From Pestalotiopsis fici W106-1 (lineage: Eukaryota; Ascomycota; Sordariomycetes; Amphisphaeriales; Sporocadaceae), in contig NW_006917092.1 of NCBI RefSeq assembly GCF_000516985.1, forward strand, positions 1,938,619-2,002,618: a DNA stretch of 64,000 nucleotides. The letters run 5' to 3'. Made by a program: the position numbers and the translations under genes. Under the pieces are notes generated by a model that saw only the letters and a program-made list of their open reading frames with translations, had not been told where the DNA came from and did no database searches. Below are positions 22,301 to 34,652 of this stretch, in pieces. How positions within the stretch are numbered: the first letter of the stretch is position 1; each line of letters opens with the position of its first letter.

Positions 22301-24898
22301 TTCCTGTAGCTTTCTTCAAACCTCCCCTCCTACCTACTACTCATTTCCATCCGACCTTACTCCCGGTATGCATGCCTAGGTAGTTTATGGATCAGCTTAC
22401 GATAGCTTTCCTGGCTCATAGTCCAATTCTCAAATCCCATTGGTTCCCGTCCTGAGGAGCCAAAGAAAACTCTAGCGATACTAATTGATTGGAGGGGAGG
22501 GGGAAAGAGGGAGGAGAAAAAGGACAGGAAAAGGGAAAAAGCAGTACGTAGTTAACATCATTCATCATTACGAGCACACACACTAAAAACAAGGCCGAGC
22601 GCATTATAGTATTTTTATTCCAGTAAAAGAAGAGGAGCCGATCCCCATAGCTCTAGGTGACCCAGTGACGGATCGTACCGATTCGCTGCAGAATAGAGGG
22701 AGGGCCCCTAACAACAGAGTGAAACAGAGACAGCCCCGGGCCCCCTTCCCACCCACACACCATGACCTTCTTAGCCACGGGCTCTTATCCCGGCGCATTT
22801 CGAATCCACAGGCAGTGACTGGCCAAAGCCCCAGAGCGGACGCAATAGCGGTCCCTTCAGCGCGCCTTTTGGAGGGGAGGGAGGAAGGGGAGGGGGAATG
22901 GGGACACCAAAAAAGAGAGAGAGACGGCTCCTTTAGACTTTGGGACCAAAACTTTTTGACTCGCGGCATGTTGTCTTTAGCTGGCTGGCGGCGGCCGGTA
23001 GTGTAGATACCTAGGTTCGCTAGGTAGTAGGCGCAGTACTTGTTCCTTTCTCCTTCTTTTTCCCCCCCCCCTACCACATGGGGCCATGTTTCCCGACGCC
23101 GCCTCCCCGGGGGAGAGAAACGGTGCACATGGCATTGGCGCGGCGCGAAGAAATACGAAGGAGGGCACGTAGAAAATCCAACCACCATGGTATCAAGTCA
23201 TGCTACACTCGAATAGATAGGGGCAGGCAGGACAACGACGTAGACACTTACAAGTGACACATGGATCAAAAAGGAGAGTACGACAGGAGGCAAGTGACAA
23301 TGAAGAAAACAACAATAGCCGCCAAGAAGTGATCAGGGTTGGAAGGGGAATAGAAATGTACAATTTTTATTCCTCCCCTCCTCCTCCTCCCCTCCCTCAT
23401 CACTCACTCCATCCTTCAACCCTCAATAGTCTTGTCATCTCCTGGTCTCCCTACAATGATCTTCCCCCAGACAAGCACGAGATGAGGCACGGACTCGGAT
23501 CCCAAAACAAAAGGAGGAGAAAACCTCTCCTCTCTCTCTCTCTAGGTTTTTTCTCCATGAAGAGAGGGGGGGAGAAAACCAAGTCATCACCAAGGGCTTT
23601 CCCCCCCGTATGCCGCATGATCGTCCTCAGGCTTCGGGCATGGCCAGGATACCGTTGCGAGGCGGTAATTAACACACGATAACGATTTAGAAATTTCTGG
23701 GTAGGCGAATAACCAACCACGAGTAAAAAATCAATGTAGTAGTTAGGTAGCAAACAGTGCTACATTATTAGCCACTAGATTACTAGTAGGAGGTAGTGGG
23801 CGGCCGATTCTTCTTTGCATTCGACGCTCATGCACATCATTCGGCACACCCCAAAGTTTCGTGCTTGGGGGGGGGTCATTAAACAGAGAACTTGGCGTCT
23901 TTTCTCACGGACCCACCACTCTCTTTTGTTGCCTTTCAGCTACTTCATGACACGCCACCACTCGACGACAACCTGGGGAGTTCCGAGGCTTTGCCTGCCT
24001 GCCAGCCTGCCTGCTTGCTTACATGCTTCACGCGCGCCCTGCGACTAGAGATTGGCATCGTACCGTGGTGTGTGCCACCGCACCGTTAGCGAGCATACGT
24101 TGGCATTGTATCAAAACTGCAAGCTGAGCAAAGTCTTCTTCTTTTTTCTTTATCAAAAACTACATCCTCTTTGCTCGAGTATCGGTACATCATGGATTGT
24201 CCTCGAGGATCTCGGTCCGACCATCGAAATCAAGACTGAAGAGGTTCTTCCGACGAGCCACCTTCCTGTATAACCCCATCGCGAACCTGTAAGACGTGTA
24301 GTCCTCCCAGTACCGACAGTACCGTCGAAATACCGTGTGCTGCCGAAATGCCACCATTGCCGCGAGGCAAGCCCAAATCTTTCCCCACATTCGCTTCCGA
24401 AACGAAACGAGGCGCCCGAATCCCAACTCAACATCCATCAACCTGTCGTCGACCGAGGGTAATAAAATAAAAGATAAGAAAAAGCAGACGGAAAAATGCA
24501 ATGGATATAAACGCTGATTGATTGTTCGTTGCCGAACGAGACTGATCTAAAGTCGTGCCACCCAAACCCGCTGGAACATGATTGTAAAAAGCACGAAGGC
24601 TTTGTCGTCATGGGTCGTAATTTTGTTGTTCGCCAGTAACAGCCTATAAAATGAGGAATAATCGTCGAGCCGCGTAAAAGAATAGAGAAATAGTCGATGA
24701 GGCGCTCGATCAGAGTTGGTCGGCTGCACAGGCCCGAGAGCACAAAGGCGGACCTCTAAGCAGTATGTACTGGCCGTCTCTGCAGATGAATCGAATAGAA
24801 AAACGCAAATGCACATGATGTTGCAAACCAAAATGCAGCCAATATTGCCTACTTCTCATTCGTGCTGGCAAGACCACGTCAATTTTTTCCTCCCTCTT
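16350..24898. other. 8.5-kb gene-poor region between F-box and Zn2Cys6 genes
   Basis: No convincing gene. The longest open frames (83-194 codons, for example 17294-17545 plus and 22604-23188 minus) lack recognisable domains and introns. About 16.6-18.1 kb is relatively AT-rich. Other texture: CT repeat (about 17986-18002), A run (20280-20301), GGGA repeats (about 20727-20743), repeated purine-rich G/A blocks (21906-21920, 22494-22530, 22872-22920) and several TACCTAGG/CCTAGGTAGG motifs (18610, 21755, 22375, 23008). It includes the 3' end of the Zn2Cys6 transcript. Confidence 0.45.
20280..20301. repeat. Poly(A) run, 22 nt
   Basis: Uninterrupted A22 on the plus strand in intergenic DNA. No retroelement-like sequence was recognised upstream. 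Confidence 0.9.
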
Positions 24899-26305
24899 TT
24901 ACTTTTTCCGTTGATTTAGCCTGCCTAGCATGCCACGGTCAATGTCATGATTCGAATCCATGATACTACCAAGACTCATGACTGAATTTGAAGATGTTCC
25001 GCTTGTTGTCGGAGGTGGTCCTGTAGCAGGTGGTGGAGGTGGCACTGCTGCTCCTAATGGACTGCCCCGAGGCGGAGGTGTTCTGCCGTCGTAGAGTGGT
25101 TGCGGAGGTGTCCTGCCATCATAGACTGGTTGCGGAGGTGTTCTGCCATCATAGCCTGGTTGCGGAGGCTGAGTCGATAGTGGCCCATATGGAGCCAAAT
25201 GATTAGGACTGCTGCTAGATGATGGTGATCGTCTTCGAATGTTGTCATCTGGGAAAGTAGTGGGAGGAGGCAAGCGCACGGCGTGGTCTTCCTCCGGGGG
25301 TCTCTGACGCCTTCGGCTGGCATCAGCTCTGTCGTCGGGATAGCCACCGAAAGAACCTGTAGGCGACGGTAAAGGCTGGTCATATTGGCCGGGAGGTGGA
25401 TATGGTGGTGCACCGCTTCCATGCAGAGGCTGTCCATATGCACCGTAAAGTTGCGTGCCAGCTGGAATGTTCTGCAAGGCAGACACTGGCACAAAAGCAG
25501 TGGATGCGGACGATGAGACGGGCTGAAAAACGCATTCCTGATTCATCTTCATGCAGTTCGAGCACTTGCCTCCAGGGGAGTTCTGATAGCCGCTACATCG
25601 TATCTGGAGGACATTGTTAGTTCGCCTTTTTGACACTATATACTGCCGTTTGCTTACCTTGCGCCTTCGACAGTAGCGGCAGGCTATCGAGGTTCTCTGA
25701 CGCGGCGCAGCCTGCTGGGGATGGTGCATGGCAGCCTGTCCTGGGCCACCCTGACCATAATCTCCAGGATATCCACGATCTGCGCCATATGGGTAGCCGT
25801 AGCTGTCCCGGGAATAGGGGCTCTGCTGCTGCATCATGCTATGATGTGCTTGCGGCGGAGTCCCATAGATGGAGGGCGGCATGCGGCCCGCCTGAGGAGG
25901 GGGAGGTGGAGGATAAGAACCCCTCGCGTCAGTCGGATGAGGCTGTACTGGGGGTAAGTACGACGAAGGGGGAGGCGGATACGAGCTCTGATGAGGGGGA
26001 GAGTAATTTGAGTGACTTGACGGTGGCGCTGCGTTGCCAGGCGGAGGATATCCGTTGGCAGAGCTTGGAGATGCCCCATAAGCCGAAGATGCAGAGCGCG
26101 AATCCCAGACCCTTGCCGGCGGCTGGCCGTACGGGCCGCTGGGGTCCTGGATGGAGGGAAGAGTGACTGCTCCGGCTGCCATTGCTGGTCGTGGGTGATG
26201 CGGAAGTCCTCGGGCACGATCTTCTTCTTCACCTGGCAGAGGGGGGTACTGAGATTCGTGCTGGTCGTTTCTAGGTTGTCCCCTATGTCGGTGCTCTTCC
26301 GCCAT
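24899..26305 (-). CDS. Zn(2)Cys(6) transcription factor, proline-rich, 450 aa
   Basis: Two exons on the minus strand: 25658-26305 and 24899-25603, separated by a 54-nt intron (25604-25657; donor GTAAGC, branch CTAAC, acceptor CCAG). The first ATG of the frame is at 26305. Splicing completes a fungal binuclear zinc cluster at residues 209-240: C209-x2-C212-x6-C219-x10-C230-x2-C233-x6-C240, a class that binds DNA through two zinc ions. Flanks are rich in Pro, Tyr, Gln and Ser, as in activation domains. Residues near 390-420 hold three copies of a ten-residue unit (YDGRTPPQPx). No fungal-specific middle-homology domain is visible, so this is a short regulator. The intron has 18 codons without a stop, so unspliced mRNA would encode a disrupted cluster. 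The gene is isolated, with about 22 kb of gene-poor DNA upstream and 8.5 kb downstream. Targets are unknown. Confidence 0.88.
   Translation of the reverse strand: MAEEHRHRGQPRNDQHESQYPPLPGEEEDRARGLPHHPRPAMAAGAVTLPSIQDPSGPYGQPPARVWDSRSASSAYGASPSSANGYPPPGNAAPPSSHSNYSPPHQSSYPPPPSSYLPPVQPHPTDARGSYPPPPPPQAGRMPPSIYGTPPQAHHSMMQQQSPYSRDSYGYPYGADRGYPGDYGQGGPGQAAMHHPQQAAPRQRTSIACRYCRRRKVSKRQYIVSKRRTNNVLQIRCSGYQNSPGGKCSNCMKMNQECVFQPVSSSASTAFVPVSALQNIPAGTQLYGAYGQPLHGSGAPPYPPPGQYDQPLPSPTGSFGGYPDDRADASRRRQRPPEEDHAVRLPPPTTFPDDNIRRRSPSSSSSPNHLAPYGPLSTQPPQPGYDGRTPPQPVYDGRTPPQPLYDGRTPPPRGSPLGAAVPPPPPATGPPPTTSGTSSNSVMSLGSIMDSNHDIDRGMLGRLNQRKK
25081..25170 (-). repeat. Coding minisatellite, three 30-bp units
   Basis: Three consecutive 30-bp units (25081-25110, 25111-25140, 25141-25170) that differ at only a few positions. 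On the coding (minus) strand each encodes a YDGRTPPQP-type unit of the Zn2Cys6 protein. The 30-bp length keeps frame, so copy-number change would lengthen or shorten the protein by ten residues. Confidence 0.9.
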
Positions 26306-26464
26306 GCTACGGTGACGGAGGCTGAGGGGCGCCAGTTTCAAGACTTGTGTCTTGATAACCCACGTCCAGACACGATCGTATGGTTTTGGTATCTATTCCT
26401 GTGACGATGACGATGCTCTTGTTGCTCTTTCAAATTTGGCGAAGATGGTTGAGTGAGGTAGAAA

Positions 26465-26486
26465 AGAGAGAGAGAGAGAGAGAGAG
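26465..26486. repeat. (AG)n microsatellite in the Zn2Cys6 upstream region
   Basis: Eleven AG units about 160 bp upstream of the Zn2Cys6 start codon, so probably in its 5' leader or core promoter. On the coding strand it reads as a CT tract. Confidence 0.85.
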
Positions 26487-27416
26487 CAGATGAAGCAGGA
26501 GCGGAGGGTGGGAGAGAAAAGAAAAAAAAAATAACAATCCAAGATCAAGATCAAATTCAAATTCAGAAACCGCGTTGCGAGTTTGCCGGGCCGTCCCTTA
26601 GGCCTTTTGGAGCGCTATGTTTAAACTGCTCGCGAACGCCGAACCCAAATCCGCCCCAGGAGAAGTTCTGACTAGACAAGTCAGTCAGACAAGTTGAGTC
26701 AGTGTAGACCACTTTTGGAAGCGTCCAGGCCGCGCGACAGCAAAATATTCCTTCCCAAGCTCGCTCTAGTCACTGATGAATAGGGAGATTTGGAGAATCG
26801 CGTTCAAATAAAAAGGAGAGCAGAACAACTCCTATGGCGGTAACGAGGAAGACCAGCTCGGGATTTTCTTCTTTTCTTCTTCTTCTTTTTTCGTGTTAAG
26901 GATGCTGCCGACCAGCCAAGCTTCCATCCACCACCACTGGGTAGGTCCAATGTCAGAAGTCGGCCGACCAGATAAGGGTGAGCTCGAATGCGTCCAACAA
27001 ATTGTGTAAGATGGAAAAAGGGCCAAACGGTAAATATGAGAGAGAGTGTGTGGGAGGAGCACACTTATTATGTGTTTGCGGAAAGGAAGAGAGAATGGGT
27101 GAGATTTTTTTATTGGGTGCAAGAGGGCAAGTAGGCAGTGTAATATTGGTGGAGAGAGAGAGGACAGTAAATGTAGGTGAGAGGTGAGAGGGCTTAGTTG
27201 CAGTTACTTGAGCCAACCCTGGCCGGGTACCTAGGTCAGCGCGGAAGCAGCTGCAGCTGATCAGGTACTGTACTAGGTATGCATGCGTAGGTAAGGCCTG
27301 TAGGCTGGGCGTATGGATGTAGGTAGTAGTAGGTATTTGGTCGGCCCAAGGATAAAAAATGGTGGATGGAATTAATGGGTTTAAAATGGAATGGATGGAT
27401 GGATGGCTTGCTTCCT

Positions 27417-27441
27417 GGGGGGGGGGGGGGGGTGGGTTGGG
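27417..27441. repeat. G16 run followed by two GGG blocks
   Basis: Sixteen consecutive G (27417-27432), then TGGG TT GGG. It is preceded by GGAT repeats (about 27388-27406). The plus strand has enough G-tracts to form a G-quadruplex, an inference from composition. Confidence 0.8.
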
Positions 27442-27922
27442 TAGTAGGAATTGGATTGATGAATGGAAAGAGAAAAGAAGCAGGCAGTAGTACTACTACT
27501 ACTACTAGACAACAACAGCTAGTTAGAATGTACGCATTACTCTAGGTAAGCATTGATCCAATGTCAGTATCTACTACCTAAAACTGTGTACCTGTCGCCG
27601 CTACATGCCGTCTGTCCCTCTCTTCTGTATTCTCTCTATTTTCCCTCCTTTCAACCTACCACCTGCTTCAACAGCAGCAGCAGCAGCAAGCCCAAGCAAG
27701 CTGGCGGTGGCACGACCGGAAGGACAGACAGCGATTGCGGGTACGGTACATGCCATGGCATGAGAGAGGGCCTGGGAGCACTAGCGGGGCCAACCGTACT
27801 ATGGTACCAGGGACCAGGGGTGGAGAGCCGAAGTACCTCGAGGTACCCCGGATGACCAAGTATCCCCGTACCCAGGCAGGTGCAACTAGAGGCTAGCTAT
27901 AACCTTTGGCGCGGGAGGTCCC

Positions 27923-27943
27923 TTTTTTTTTTTTTTTTTTTTT
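27923..27943. repeat. Poly(T) run, 21 nt
   Basis: Uninterrupted T21 on the plus strand, followed by a pyrimidine/purine block (CCTCCCTCCTCC...GGGGGGAGGGG) that could form a hairpin. Confidence 0.85.
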
Positions 27944-30206
27944 CCTCCCTCCTCCTTCGAAGGGGGGAGGGGAGTGGCTTGCAGGCTGGGGATGCAAGGA
28001 TTACTACCTTACCTTACCTAGGTTCTGTCTGGCTGGCGACCACGACCCAAAGTTAGCACGTTGCAGCCAAGGTCAGGGTGGTGCAGTAAAATTAGGGGTG
28101 TGGGCTCCCTTATAGAGGCAGTGTGACGTGATGACTTGCTGGCTGATCCAGACTTTTGGGAAAGTCAAGTTAGGAGACGAGAAAGGAAAAAGCAAAGATG
28201 AAATGTTGAAAACAAACCAGTGAAGGAAAAAAGCAATTTGGCTCAAGCCGGCAGTTGCAAAACACACTCAGCCAGCAATAGTCTTCAATATCCAACATGG
28301 TCTTTTCTTCCCCCTCCTTCCTGGTCGTCTGTCTAGAACTTGCGTCTGTTTGAACAATCGATCATGATGACAACGAGAAGCTGCCCAGGCGTATTTACCT
28401 AAGCAATGTGAAACGTGCCTGATTGGAGCATGTCAATAGATGGTACAAGGAGGGCATACACAAGGGCAGCAGCAGTAGCAGCCAACTCCAAAGTACAAGT
28501 TGAGATTGGGCTGGACTAGACCACAGACAACAGAGCAGCGCAACAATTGATAGCAGCAAGGATTCACTGGACATTCCTCAAATCCCATGTTGACCAGATC
28601 GAAAACCCGCGCCCAGATACAGGAATAGAAGCAAGAAAGATTAAGTATGTGCGTGCCGGGCCAAAACGGAGACTCTTGGTGATATGCATGTGTGTATAAG
28701 CCCCAACGATGGAGCCATGCACGGATGTGTGCCACAGCTGAAGCTCTACTTAACTGTGTGCTGTCTGGGGTTCAAGAGAGGGACAGGGCCATCCTCAGGT
28801 CGCAGTTGAGGCCCTTGACGTGATGACATTCGTGACGAGTCGGGGAGGGATGGTGGGTTTCTGCTTTCCCTAGCCAAGGGGAGACTAAATCGCAACGACT
28901 ACCATGTTTGTATGCATCTGTACAAAGTGACTGGCACTCTTTTCCATGACTACTACCTTGTGGAGATGGCACTTCGGCTTCGCGTCGGTCGCCCGTGATG
29001 GACTGGCCGACGGCTGATCAGATGTTCAGTGGGTTTGAGTCGGAAAGGCCACTCAGTGGCTGGTTTGCCATATGCTAATCTGACCATTCTTGGAGCCGGC
29101 CAAACGGGTCAGCCAATAGCCAACTTGTAAGGGCCAGTTAGCATGACGAAGCCATATGGCCCTATGACCACGCCCTCTTACACGGACAACAACAATAACA
29201 ACCGACTAGCAGACGGATCCTCTCGTGAAGGACATCTCGTCTAACGTAGGCCTAAGCTACAAAAGCCGTTGGACTTGAGCCGCTCCCTCGCAGGAAAGAG
29301 ACGTGTTTTTAGGATTGTGTAATGCTACGTAAGCGTCTGCCTGTGTGACGAGAAACCAGTTACAACTCTGTCTTGAGAGACACCCGACACTGGTGATGAG
29401 GCGAATGCTTCTTAGGGCGCAGGCAATGAACTTTCGTTTCCTGCGTAAATCTTTGAGACCAATCTAGGAATTCAGAATATGTTGAGATCGTCGACAGGAG
29501 CAGCTGATCGCGCGCTGTCATCTACGAAGGTATGCGTGCTGCCTTGTCACATCGCTTGTCAGATGCAGTTGAGGTTGCGAGCGGAAAATAAAAGATTCAG
29601 TGGCAAGCAAGCAACCAGATCCAACGCAACCTTGAAAAACGGGACCTGAAAGACGAAAACCCAAGATGTGGGAAAGTTAAGGTGCAAGCAACTGCGGCAA
29701 GGGTCCAGAACGATGAGTACACCCAGATGTATGTATGTACGGACGGAATACGCTGCGGCGAGCTAAAGAGGAGGGTTGCCGAGCCAGGAGAGCGCGAAGG
29801 CAGGATACATCAAGAAAGCCCAAAAAGATTGCTGAAAACGGCTTTGCTTGCAGCGGCCTGGCTCAATGCCTCTGAGTGTATTTGTAGCGTAGGTACAAGC
29901 CTTGGTGTACACAGATGGATAATTTATACATTCTGCGGAATATCAGGTTTCTGGATGTGATGCACGCAGGGCAATGAATTAGATGGATGGATGCGGTGCG
30001 ATGTGATGCGATGCGAATGGGGGCCCCCAGAAAATGCGGGACGGGCGAGGAATTTCTTTGAGGGAGGCGGATCTTGTTCCAATCAAGTCCATGTTTAGAC
30101 ATCTAATCCCGGAACCCGTCAGAACGGGCCTTGGTGGCCGCAGATCGGGCCGCAGCTGAGCGACCCAAGTGACTTTTTGACTTGGCTCCATCCAGTTTAT
30201 CAAGTC

Positions 30207-30258
30207 CACTCACTCACTCACTCACTCACTCCTTCCCTCCTTCCCTCCCTCCTCCCTC
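30207..30258. repeat. (CACT)6 followed by CCTT/CCCT-rich tract
   Basis: Six CACT units (30207-30230), then an irregular pyrimidine tract of CCTT and CCCT units to about 30258. Confidence 0.85.
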
Positions 30259-32004
30259 AATGCACTGCGCCGCCCGTTTGTATTCGTTTATTCAATCATT
30301 TCATGAGCTTTGCAAAGTAATGTACCTATATTGGAATTAATCAATGTGGGCTGAGTTTGGGGTGTCCGTCACTGGTATGCATGCGGCTGTCAATTGCTAG
30401 CCAGGTCAATAAGTCGGTTCATTCCTTGTGCGTTCTTGAGATCATCGCTTGACCGAACGGCCCCAGATACCCCCCCGCCCGCATACGCCGACCGCCCGAG
30501 TCTTGTAATCTGTAGTGCCAAGTAGTCTGGTGGGTATTGCATCTCATGTCAAATCACAAGGCAGGTAGGTAGTTAGTTAGCGGGATTGTACGGAATATGT
30601 CTGCTTGTACGAAACCCGGAAGGATCTTGTGTGCATCCTCGCCTTTTGATATTGTGTATATAAATCCCAAGCTTTGATTTGTGTGGAGATGCGCATCTCA
30701 CATGTTTGCAGGGGTTTGTTCCTGAACCGCCGGGGCATTTTGCTTTAACCTCTCCGACTAAATTATATTAAAAAAAAAAGCAATCTGTGTCTCTACGCAT
30801 TTGTTTCTTCTTTCGATCCGTTTGGGTTCTTTAGAGGGCGGTTGGAAGGGCTGGCCATGCAAAGGGTGGCTGTGTCATTATTTCGGGTGGACATGTTGTA
30901 CTTGAGATGGGATCTTTCGGCTGCAAGGCTGAAATTACACCCGAAGTTCTAGACTTCCGGACTGTTAGATCTTCGAAACATCGATGCATCCCCGGACGTG
31001 TGAAATGAATGACTCGTCACAAATGTAGGAGGAGGACCATTAAGGACTAAATTTGCAACAATAGTGATGGAAGCCTGTTATGGTCATGATGTTTCCCGCC
31101 TTTACTTGAAATGTTGGTCACTGATTTTACACCGGCATGCGCCACTTTCATCTTTACTGGTCAAGATCCCCATGAATTGGATCAGTTGGCAGCATGACTG
31201 ATGAGCATTGATTACTGATTGTATTTATAGTCCATCGTTGTTCTGATTTTTAATTTCCTGACGGGGAAACAAACCAGACAAAACCAAAAGGCGTGACACC
31301 CCAAGAACCGCGCTTATGGATGCGCGCGGGTCCTTTCGCCCCCCTCGACGATTTTATGGCTTGCATCATGGGTGTTTAGGTACAAATATAACTGCTTACA
31401 AGCATTTAATATCTGGCCATGTAGCCGACAATATTGTACAGAAGTGATTCACAGGGGAGTGCCATTCCGGCCACAGAACGCATGTATTCAAGGTATCAAA
31501 CCTTACCCTTTTGGCAGGTGCATCACTGCGCAACTTGCTGCTGATGCACGAATTGCTGAATAAGTCCAATGAAAATGTGGAAGTTGCGGTGATTGATAAG
31601 GTTTTCCGACTAGCGATCGTGTTATCCCATCTGAGCAAACAGCATCAATCAGCGTACAGATGATGAAGGCAGAATACTTTCTCATACGAGGTAGTGACCT
31701 ATTGGAAGTGGGGTAATGGCAACTTTTTTTTTTTCTCCCCTCTCGTCTTGCCCTCTCACAATTGGTCTGCGTCCCATTCTTTTTTTCCTATAGCTTGATT
31801 GTCGTCGGTATTGATCTTTATCGGACTGCTATATGTACGATATGCCTGCCGAGGGTCCAGGCATAGATTAAGATACGCCTGGGCGACGTGGCTTGTGTGG
31901 TTGTTTCTAGACCGCGCCCCAATCTGGTTACGAGAGACAGTCAGCTGCGTGATGCATCGTCGTCTATGGGTGGTGGGTGGCATTGGCAAAGCAGAGCAAC
32001 ACAA

Positions 32005-32025
32005 CAGCAGCAGCAGCAGCAGCAG
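32005..32025. repeat. (CAG)7 microsatellite
   Basis: Seven CAG units in intergenic DNA. Open frames exist across it on both strands but none has protein character beyond the repeat. Confidence 0.85.
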
Positions 32026-34634
32026 GCCTTCGTCGCTCTTGGACCTCTCTGTTCCTTGTTCGATATTACGGAATGCTGAGCGTCGCCTTGCAGGGACAGC
32101 AGGAACAGCAGGGACAAGCCTCGATGCATGCGCGGAGGAGAGGTACCGACGAGATACTAAGCAGCAACTCCCCAATGCCCCGAGACGGTTAGACTGCGTA
32201 CAGCTACTGTGTCTTCCGCCAGCACTCTGACGCCAGGCATGCTTGATTCTGGCGGTCCAGAGTCTGGTGGCTGTCCTTACTCAGACGAGGTACCTCAAGT
32301 ACGTACTCCGTACCTGCCTACTGACCTGTCGACATCCTGGAAAGAAATGTTCGGCTGCAGCTTCTTGGGCTCAGATGACAGTTTGAAATTGCGGTTGGCT
32401 CGTCCGACGGCGGGTTGGCGGTTCCAGAGGTTTGGTTCTCAGCTTTCTTTTTCCCCTGCCACAATTCACTGGCTCCCGCCCGCCCATCAAATCGTCGACG
32501 ACTCACCCTCGGTTTGGCCCCTACCTCCCATGTACATACGTTACCTAGACACCACTATTTTATCTTCTCCTCACACACACCGCTGCTTCTTCTTTGAGTC
32601 GCTCGCATGAGCGTAGGCAGACGACGGCGGCATTACCGCGGGTCCCAGAGTGCTTTTCACCGTGTGCTCTGTTCGTTGATTGATTCATTTATTCGCTCGT
32701 ACATGAGATAAACACCCACAAGGCCAGCCTCCCTACCTACCTCCCTGCCTGCTTGCTTGGCCGCTCGACATCACTCCTTCGCTCTTTATTCCGCTCTTAA
32801 AATAATCATAATCAGTATCAAAGATTGACCCTTCCAGGAAATACTACCCTGTACGGCAAAAACACACTGGACAGGGCAGAATGGCAGCACTCCCGACGCC
32901 AAGACAAAGCTCGTCGCATTGGGTAAAGGCCACGGAAAGAGTTCCCAAGGGCCAAATCCCAGCGAGATGGCTCGAGCTGACGGGGAATCCCGAGACCGAA
33001 CCTTGACGCTCCGATGAACCACTGCACGCCTAACTGGGGGGTCACTGACTCCAAAAAAGTTGGGGAGAATCCTACGGCTCTCGAACGCCCAGAGGCTAAA
33101 TACGGTTCACATGGCGACACACTCGCACACACTCTTACTCGCTTCTGAGAGCTATCGGCTACGTAGGACGGTTGCGAGATTGAGCGCTTTGCGCGGGCGT
33201 GCAAGCGGGCGGCCAGGCAGGCAGACAAGAGATGCTTTCGGTAGGTCAAGGAGAGCGACGAGTCATCGCGCCGCCGCTCTTGCAACTACTACGTACCTCC
33301 AATGGTTGCAGTATTGCCTTCGCCGTGCCGTGCCGAGACAATGATGAATCACAGACACGCAACCCAACCACTTGGATCCTGCTCTCGCTTATATACATAG
33401 TAGAGTAAATTGTAAATGCCAAGCCTCCCGCCAAACCGATCCGTGGACTATAGCTAGCGATTTTCAAAGTCGCTGATAATACCACGGGCCAGCCAAGACC
33501 CAAACTCTCCTCTTGTATTGAACGCAAGACGCAACCGATTGCACGGCAGATACTCGTCGCATGGTCATGACCTAACTTAAAGCACCTTGAGATTCCGGTA
33601 AATTGCAGCCGCTTCAATGGGCTCGTGCGACATCGTGTGCAGCTGATTCCCTACCTCTTATCTGGAAGGGCTTTTCAGGTCTGTTTCCCATGTTGGATGC
33701 GGAAGGAGAAAACAACCTTTACTTCGCGTAAAACATTCGGCACGCAGCTGGGATGAAGGAGCCCTACTAAACCCAGCGGCGGTGCTTTCACGAGATGCCA
33801 AAGAAAATATCCCTGCTTATAACGGAAGCATTTCTTGGAATGCACCAGCAATGTTCAAAAGTGGTGGGTGTGATGCTGGCTGCTTCTGCGTGCATCTTTG
33901 CCCGCAGCGGTCCTTGGTCCTCCGAAATCGCCAGCCATCAACGGGTGAAAAGTTTCAAGGAGCATGCATCAGCTGATGATTTTACGAGGGTTTTCTGGCA
34001 GCTCTGCGGTAGGGTACATGCTATATTCTGGTGACGGGCGACCTCCGCAAGCATCAACCAGTCATCGTGAAGCGACTCCCACCAACCCTGCAAAACAAGC
34101 ACCATGTACTGTGACATAGTGATGTACGAAGTTGACTATAGTGCTATCAGGCTAAGCACTCTTGGTAGTATATGATATGTGAGGCCGGACCGACACGACG
34201 TTCGCCTCCCATCTTGCGTCCGAGAATCGTGCAGAGGAGGTGCTTGCCAGTTAGCCGCGACGAAGAGGCGGAGCCAAGCAATGGGGAAAAGAGTGCATGC
34301 TACTGGTATGTGTGAATAAGTAGTAGCTAAATACTAGTCGGTACTGGTTACTGGGCCACTGCAAGAAGGACAGAGGGAAGAGGGGTGCAATTACGACTCG
34401 GGTCGCAGTGTTATGTATCGCCGTACGCCCTGCATTTGCCATCCATCAGAACAGGTATGACCAGTCTAATCCCATCCGCCATAAAGCCGGTGTCATGTTC
34501 TTTACTGTCGGCAACAGCACTGGCCCAGTTGATCTACGGAGATACGAACAAATGAGCAGCAGCAGACGACGGCGAGGACGGCGACGGTTGGGGGACAGTG
34601 GGAAATAAAGAAAAGAAACAGAGATGAGCATTGG

Positions 34635-34652
34635 TGCTGCTGCTGCTGCTGC
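34635..34652. repeat. (CTG)n microsatellite
   Basis: Six TGC/CTG units in intergenic DNA, followed about 15 bp later by a T run and a CTT repeat. Confidence 0.85.

Noticed and set aside
22604..23188. 194-codon minus-strand ORF starting at ATG
   Set aside because: It covers purine/pyrimidine-rich low-complexity DNA. The translation is Ser/Pro/Arg-rich, without a recognisable domain.
24951..24962. GATTCGAATCC, resembling a tRNA B box
   Set aside because: It lies inside the Zn2Cys6 coding sequence and is an accidental palindrome there.
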